Assembly: GCA_003568945.1 (NCBI GenBank)
Contig: BDIP01000270.1
Coordinates: forward strand, 1 to 22,952
Source of the DNA: Kipferlia bialata
Taxonomy: Eukaryota; Fornicata
Direction of reading: 5' to 3'
DNA length: 22,952 bases
Part shown: one piece after another, positions 18,650-22,952 of the stretch
Position numbering within the stretch: position 1 is the stretch's first letter
Layout: the number at the start of each line of letters is the position of its first letter
Notes under the pieces: generated by a model
What the model was told of the DNA's origin: nothing
Database searches by the model: none
What the model saw: the letters and a program-made list of their open reading frames with translations, nothing else
Translations under genes and position numbers: made by a program

Positions 18650-20347
18650 CTAATCAGCAGAGTACCCTCCCCCACCCCCATTCTGTGCAATGCCAGAATC
18701 AACCATGAGGACACTCACGTAAACACCAGAATCATCTGACACAATTCTAACAGGACTCATCTCACCATAGCTGAAACCAGGACACCCAACCATGGAATAC
18801 TCAGCCCCTGCTCTCTCCCCAAAGAGCGCCTTGACCTCCCTGATGGTGTGTACCCACTCTCCTGCGACGGAATCATACACTGTTGGAACCTCCATGATGG
18901 TCTCATACTGACGGCATACCAGGTGAGGTCCCACCGGAGTGCATATGAGGCCCTCTATGTTATCGGGGACGGGTCCCAGGGACCGCCACTGGTCACTTGA
19001 ACCAGGTGTGTAGCTGTAGACCCCTGTTCCAAAGAAGATTGCAAACATAGTTGTGGTCGTGGTTGCAATCACTCTAAAGCCACCGGAGTCCGCTTCATCG
19101 GATACGATGGGACATAAAGGCAACACCTCCCACAGTGCTGTCTCTGGAGTGTAGCGCCAGAGCTTGGACACACCAATTGTGTCAGAGAGGACGGGTACGT
19201 AGAGGCACTGGTCGATAGCAAATATGTCACAGGGCTCAATATCCCCCTCTTCATGACTGAAGGCAGGGAGTGCGCTCCAGTTCTTGGTCTCCGGGACATA
19301 GACATAGATGGCCCTCACTGACACGTAGGGGTCTGGGATAGCATATACTTCAGAGCCTACAACCTTGAGGTTAGCTTAGGAGCATAGCAAAGGGGAGAAC
19401 GACGAAAGCAAAGGAGAGAGTATTGGCAGAAGTTGATTTGTTGGATATATATAACCTGTTGTATATCAGGTCTGTGAGTATTGATCAATGATCACATAAT
19501 AGAAACACATATATCTATATATATAAACATATAGTACTATTCAATATATACATTAGTATATATATATATATATATACTAATACACTAGCATACATATACC
19601 TGGAATGACCAATCTTCCCTCTCAAAGTCATCAGTGGGCACATGGACTTGCTCTACAGTACACGGTCTTCCTAGACTGGGGCTACCGTCCACTGCTCCGC
19701 CCTCCGGTAGAGTAACTATACACATAGCTACCTCTTCTGCGTCACCTACAGTGCATAGTACTTCGGTGGGTGAGATCACTGCCACACCTAAAGGGTTAGA
19801 ATCAAATACTACTTCTGACAATAGAGTTTCCTTTAGGATTAGAGTATATCATTAGAATCACACCACTCTTAATGGCCAGCGGCACTGCGTTTCATTGCTT
19901 CCGCCTGAAAGTGCATTACAATTCAGAATACACATAAAACCATCCTGGACATGGTTATACAAGTGAATACTGATATATAAAATGTTACTGTTATACAAAT
20001 ACTGATCTGCACAAAAATATGGACTTCAATATGAAATCAATATGAAATCAATATGAAATCAAAATGAAATGAGCACCTGTAGGAGTGTTTCCAAAGACAT
20101 TGAGGTCTTCACCTCTAAACTCTCTACGAGGGGCTGGAAGCATATGGATAGGGTAACGCTGGAAACGCAAGGGGAGCTGGGCCTGATATCATATGAGGAT
20201 AACTCTATATACTATAACTTTATATACTAGTTTCTATTATATATACTAAAAATTATATGAGGAGAGAAGAAGATGGGGACACACACTTAGAGAGGTATAT
20301 GCTGTATACTATATATGCTATAATAATATCTATACGAATATATATTA

Positions 20348-20389
<42 letters not shown>

Positions 20390-22528
20390 TTGATATGCCA
20401 GGGGAGCTGGGACTGATATGAGGAAAGGATAGGACAGAGATGAGGTGGGTCGTTGGTATCGACACGTTACAAAGGACTGGGTGCTTCTCAACCGTATGTG
20501 TAGTCGTATATATGTGTGTGATTACGTTAGGGGTGCTGGGACTGATATTACATGATACATATATATATATACTACATTATATATATATATATAATATTGG
20601 AGGAGAGAGAGTTGAGAGCAGTGAGCTGGCTACTGGCTGTGATAATTCATGGTCAGTATTAAGTGGAACATAAATATACCGTAACATCACTATATTTTGC
20701 ATATATGACATACCATGATGTTGCATGCATCAGAGTGTTCAACTAAATGAATATATTACATACTATATATACCTACTATATATATATATATATATAAGTA
20801 TATATACATACTATAGTACATATATATAGGCTACTATATATATATGACATACCATGATGTTGCATGCATCAGAGTGACCGTAACGCTGTGTCTCATCGAT
20901 CTCCTTCAGGCACCACCCGTCCTCAGAGGACACAGGCACCTGACACTAGAGAGTTAGTGTGATACTATGTGACTATATAAACACAGTGTACATATATATA
21001 TATATAAATATTTATATATATTATACATATATATTATATATATGTATCCTTAGAGAGGACACGTGCACTTGACACTAGAGAGTGAGAACCATATAAATAG
21101 TAACACAGCGTGTACTGCACATACCTATATAGACAAACATATGTTTATCTATTTATCTATGGTGATAAAAATACTAGATAGTATTCAAATCAGACAGGCA
21201 CCTCACACTGGACAGTTAGGGTGAAATTATTGACTATGTATATACACAGGGTACATACTCAGAGAAAAAAGGGAAAAAAAAAAGAACAAAAAAATAAACA
21301 CAGACACCTCCCACCAGACAGCGAGTACTATCATTGTACTCTATATATACATATATATATACATACCTACAGAACTGTATACAAACACACACAAACACAT
21401 ACATATATGTATATATATATAGATCTACCGTGATACTCATAAGTATACGTACTACGTATAATACGTAGAGTATACACTATATCTATATACGTACTCAGTA
21501 TATACCCACCCTGCATCCCCTATCGGATACACCCATGGTGGCACATTTACTAGTCTAATTACATAATATCAATTATACATATATATACATATATATATAA
21601 ATATCAATGTATATATATATACCCACCCTGCATCCCACATCGGATATACCCATGGTGGCACACTCTAGGAACTCATCATGTTCTGGAGTAAGAAAGATTT
21701 AGAACATACTCTAAATATCAAGTGACATATATATATATATAGCTAATTATAACTGATATATATTGACAATTACTCTTCTGGATTCAGTTACAAAATCATC
21801 ATAGCCTAGGAACTCATCATCTTCTGGAGTAAGATACATATATCATTCTATATAGTATACAATTGTGGAGTTACATTCATCACTCTCAATAATTCATTGG
21901 ATATGTCACAATATTAGGATTAGCAATAGTGGCACACTCTAGGAACTCATCATCTTCTGGCGTAAGATACATTTAGAAGCATTTTAGTTACATTTTTAGT
22001 TACATTTGGTACTCAAGAGTAACAATCATTCTTTGAACCCATCATCTTCTGGAGTTTAGTTACATTTAGTAGATCTATTCTAAAGAGTTTACAATTATGG
22101 AGTTACACTCAGCATTCTTTACAATATACAACCATTCACCATTGAACTATGCACACAAAAGAAGGATTTGCAATATATATTAGACTTGCATTGATCACTT
22201 ACTACTGGTACTAGCAGTAGATTGAAGAAATAATTGATATTATATCCAAAGTATATGTATTAGAGGGAGTGTGTGTGTAGGGGAGTGTGTGTGTGTTGTG
22301 GGAGGGGGGAGAGAGTGAGAGAGTGTGTGAGAGAGAGGTATGAACGAGGGATATGACCTGAGAGGCAGACACTGCAATGATAAGACAGAAAGGCAAGAGA
22401 TCTCTCTCTCTGATAAATACTAATACATACATATGCTCCCTATATGTACACTTTATGTTTTTTTCCTATGAGATCGCTTCTTTGATCAGGTGCACATATA
22501 GTATTGCATGTCTAACCAGTAAAAGGGG

Positions 22529-22560
<32 letters not shown>

Positions 22561-22952
22561 TAGAGAGAAGGTGATCTGATACACCTCCAGTATTGCATGT
22601 CTAATTACCACACTCACTCTATCCAAAGTAGTATACATAAAGGTATATATATATATATATATACTCCCTATGATATATATATATATACTATACTGTGCAT
22701 GCATCGCCATCTATACATGACCACACTCACTCTATCCGAATACATGCGTATATGGGGGTACATGTTGACACTACTACACTATATATACACTTTACTACAC
22801 ATAATGTGTCCAGAAATTGTATACATGTAGACACACACCTGATAAGCACCACAGCCTATCTGACTCTGCCTCCACTGCTGCTACCAGGGCTTCAGGGGTG
22901 TCAAACCTAACACCCCACAGGGAGAGGGGTATGTGGGTGCCTAAGTGGCCTT
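18650..22952 (-). CDS. Kelch-type beta-propeller protein, 3' part, 7 exons
   Basis: Minus-strand exons: 22952-22839 (cut by the window edge), 21682-21627, 20939-20853, 20182-20077, 19904-19864, 19830-19600, 19363-18650; stop TAG at 18652-18650. All junctions keep one frame for 448 residues. Kelch-like features are RYGHSDA after a Trp-containing strand (exon 20939), IYVYVPETKNWSALPAF, LWRYTPETALWEVLPLC and VYSYTPGSSDQWRSLGPVP: repeated strands with a Tyr, then six or so residues, then Trp, as in kelch blades, though the classic GG pair is mostly absent. Kelch propellers bind protein partners; no second domain is visible here. The C-terminus is glycine-rich (QNGGGGGYSAD). The two 5' exons and the small exon 19904 are the least certain; a further exon may hide in 21683-22838. 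The start codon lies beyond the window. Confidence 0.65.
19364..19599 (-). other. Kelch gene intron, TA-rich
   Basis: A 236-nt intron, donor GTATAT at 19599 and acceptor CTAACCTCAAG at 19364. It contains a (TA)n run around 19556-19576 and no exon copy I can see. Confidence 0.65.
19905..20076 (-). repeat. Kelch gene intron with short tandem repeat
   Basis: AATATGAAATC repeats about four times in tandem (20028-20066, 11-base unit, last copy altered). Donor GTGCTC, acceptor CTTTCAG. Confidence 0.65.
20183..20852 (-). repeat. Kelch gene intron with acceptor-side and donor-side copies
   Basis: On the coding strand, 20420-20401 and 20549-20530 copy the acceptor and start of exon 20182-20077 (ATATCAGNCCCAGC(T/A)CCCC). 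20738-20701 copies the end of exon 20939-20853 with its donor (TCTGATGCATGCAACATCAT). The order follows the rule of the big gene. A long (TA)n run lies at 20352-20387. Confidence 0.75.
20940..21626 (-). repeat. Kelch gene intron with serial copies of both junctions
   Basis: 21085-21054, 21220-21191 and 21325-21301 are increasingly diverged copies of the acceptor and start of exon 20939-20853 (real site about 20955-20924). 21545-21502 copies the end of exon 21682-21627 with its donor (GATGCAGGGTGGGTATA shared). A-rich tract at 21264-21296 on plus. Confidence 0.7.
21683..22838 (-). repeat. Long kelch gene intron with acceptor copies
   Basis: CCAGAAGATGATGAGTTCCT-like copies of the acceptor of exon 21682-21627 occur at about 21834-21805, 21966-21929 and 22059-22034. 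Further up, two related blocks (22519-22481 and 22607-22571, sharing TTAGACATGCAATACT) flank a TC tract on the coding strand (22530-22567), and GATAGAGTGAGTGTGG occurs at 22624-22608 and 22737-22721. One more small exon may lie here. Confidence 0.6.
22261..22340 (-). repeat. Low-complexity GT/GA tract
   Basis: GTGTGTGT and GAGAGTGAGAGAG stretches on plus, that is CA and TC on the coding strand, within the long kelch intron. Just beyond, GTGTCTGCCTCTCAG on minus resembles an acceptor region. Confidence 0.6.

Noticed and set aside
21264-21296. A-rich run as a poly(A) tail of a retrocopy
   Set aside because: It lies inside a kelch intron with no upstream gene copy or flanking direct repeats.
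22486-22710. Separate minus-strand protein beginning in the TA/TC-rich block
   Set aside because: Most of it is translated microsatellite; the non-repeat part is a duplicated block inside the long kelch intron.

Overview
This is a stretch of nuclear DNA from an extremely intron-dense eukaryote. The genes encode a flagellar (ASH-domain) protein, a kelch-type beta-propeller protein and a protein-kinase-like protein. Short exons (median under 100 nt), GT-AG introns and a flagellated, kelch-rich gene set fit a fornicate metamonad such as Kipferlia bialata. That organism name is inference from general knowledge, not from a database match. Nothing bacterial, viral or transposon-like is visible.

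Region 1 (1-16775, plus strand) is the 3' part of one giant gene. I could splice 56 exons by eye (55 introns), and every junction keeps one open frame: about 1,942 visible residues ending at TAG 16773-16775. The 5' end lies outside the window. The protein is a chain of beta-sandwich repeats of the ASPM/SPD-2/Hydin (ASH, MSP-like) type, as in HYDIN, CFAP47, CFAP65 and CFAP74, so an axonemal (central-pair or related) role is likely. Its last 1 kb is almost intron-free.

Region 2 (about 16780-18640) holds a minus-strand protein-kinase-like gene or gene fragment (HRDVRPGN catalytic loop, CDLK where DFG is expected), followed by sequence with no gene I can support. Region 3 (18650-22952, minus strand) holds the 3' part of a kelch-type beta-propeller gene. 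Seven exons give 448 residues in one frame, and the gene continues past the right edge.

The most unusual content is in the introns. (a) Nine introns of the big gene carry an antisense tRNA T-arm/box-B motif (GGGAATCGAACCC), always in the same orientation. (b) Many introns end in a (TC)n tract followed by TACACCCTTA and then AG. The pyrimidine strand follows the coding strand in all three genes. (c) About 31 of the 55 introns contain one to four diverged copies of the neighbouring exon edge together with its splice site. Donor-side copies always lie downstream of the exon, in TA-rich DNA. Acceptor-side copies always lie upstream, mostly next to TC tracts. The minus-strand kelch gene follows the same rule. 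One 59-base N gap (10775-10833) sits between two such copies.
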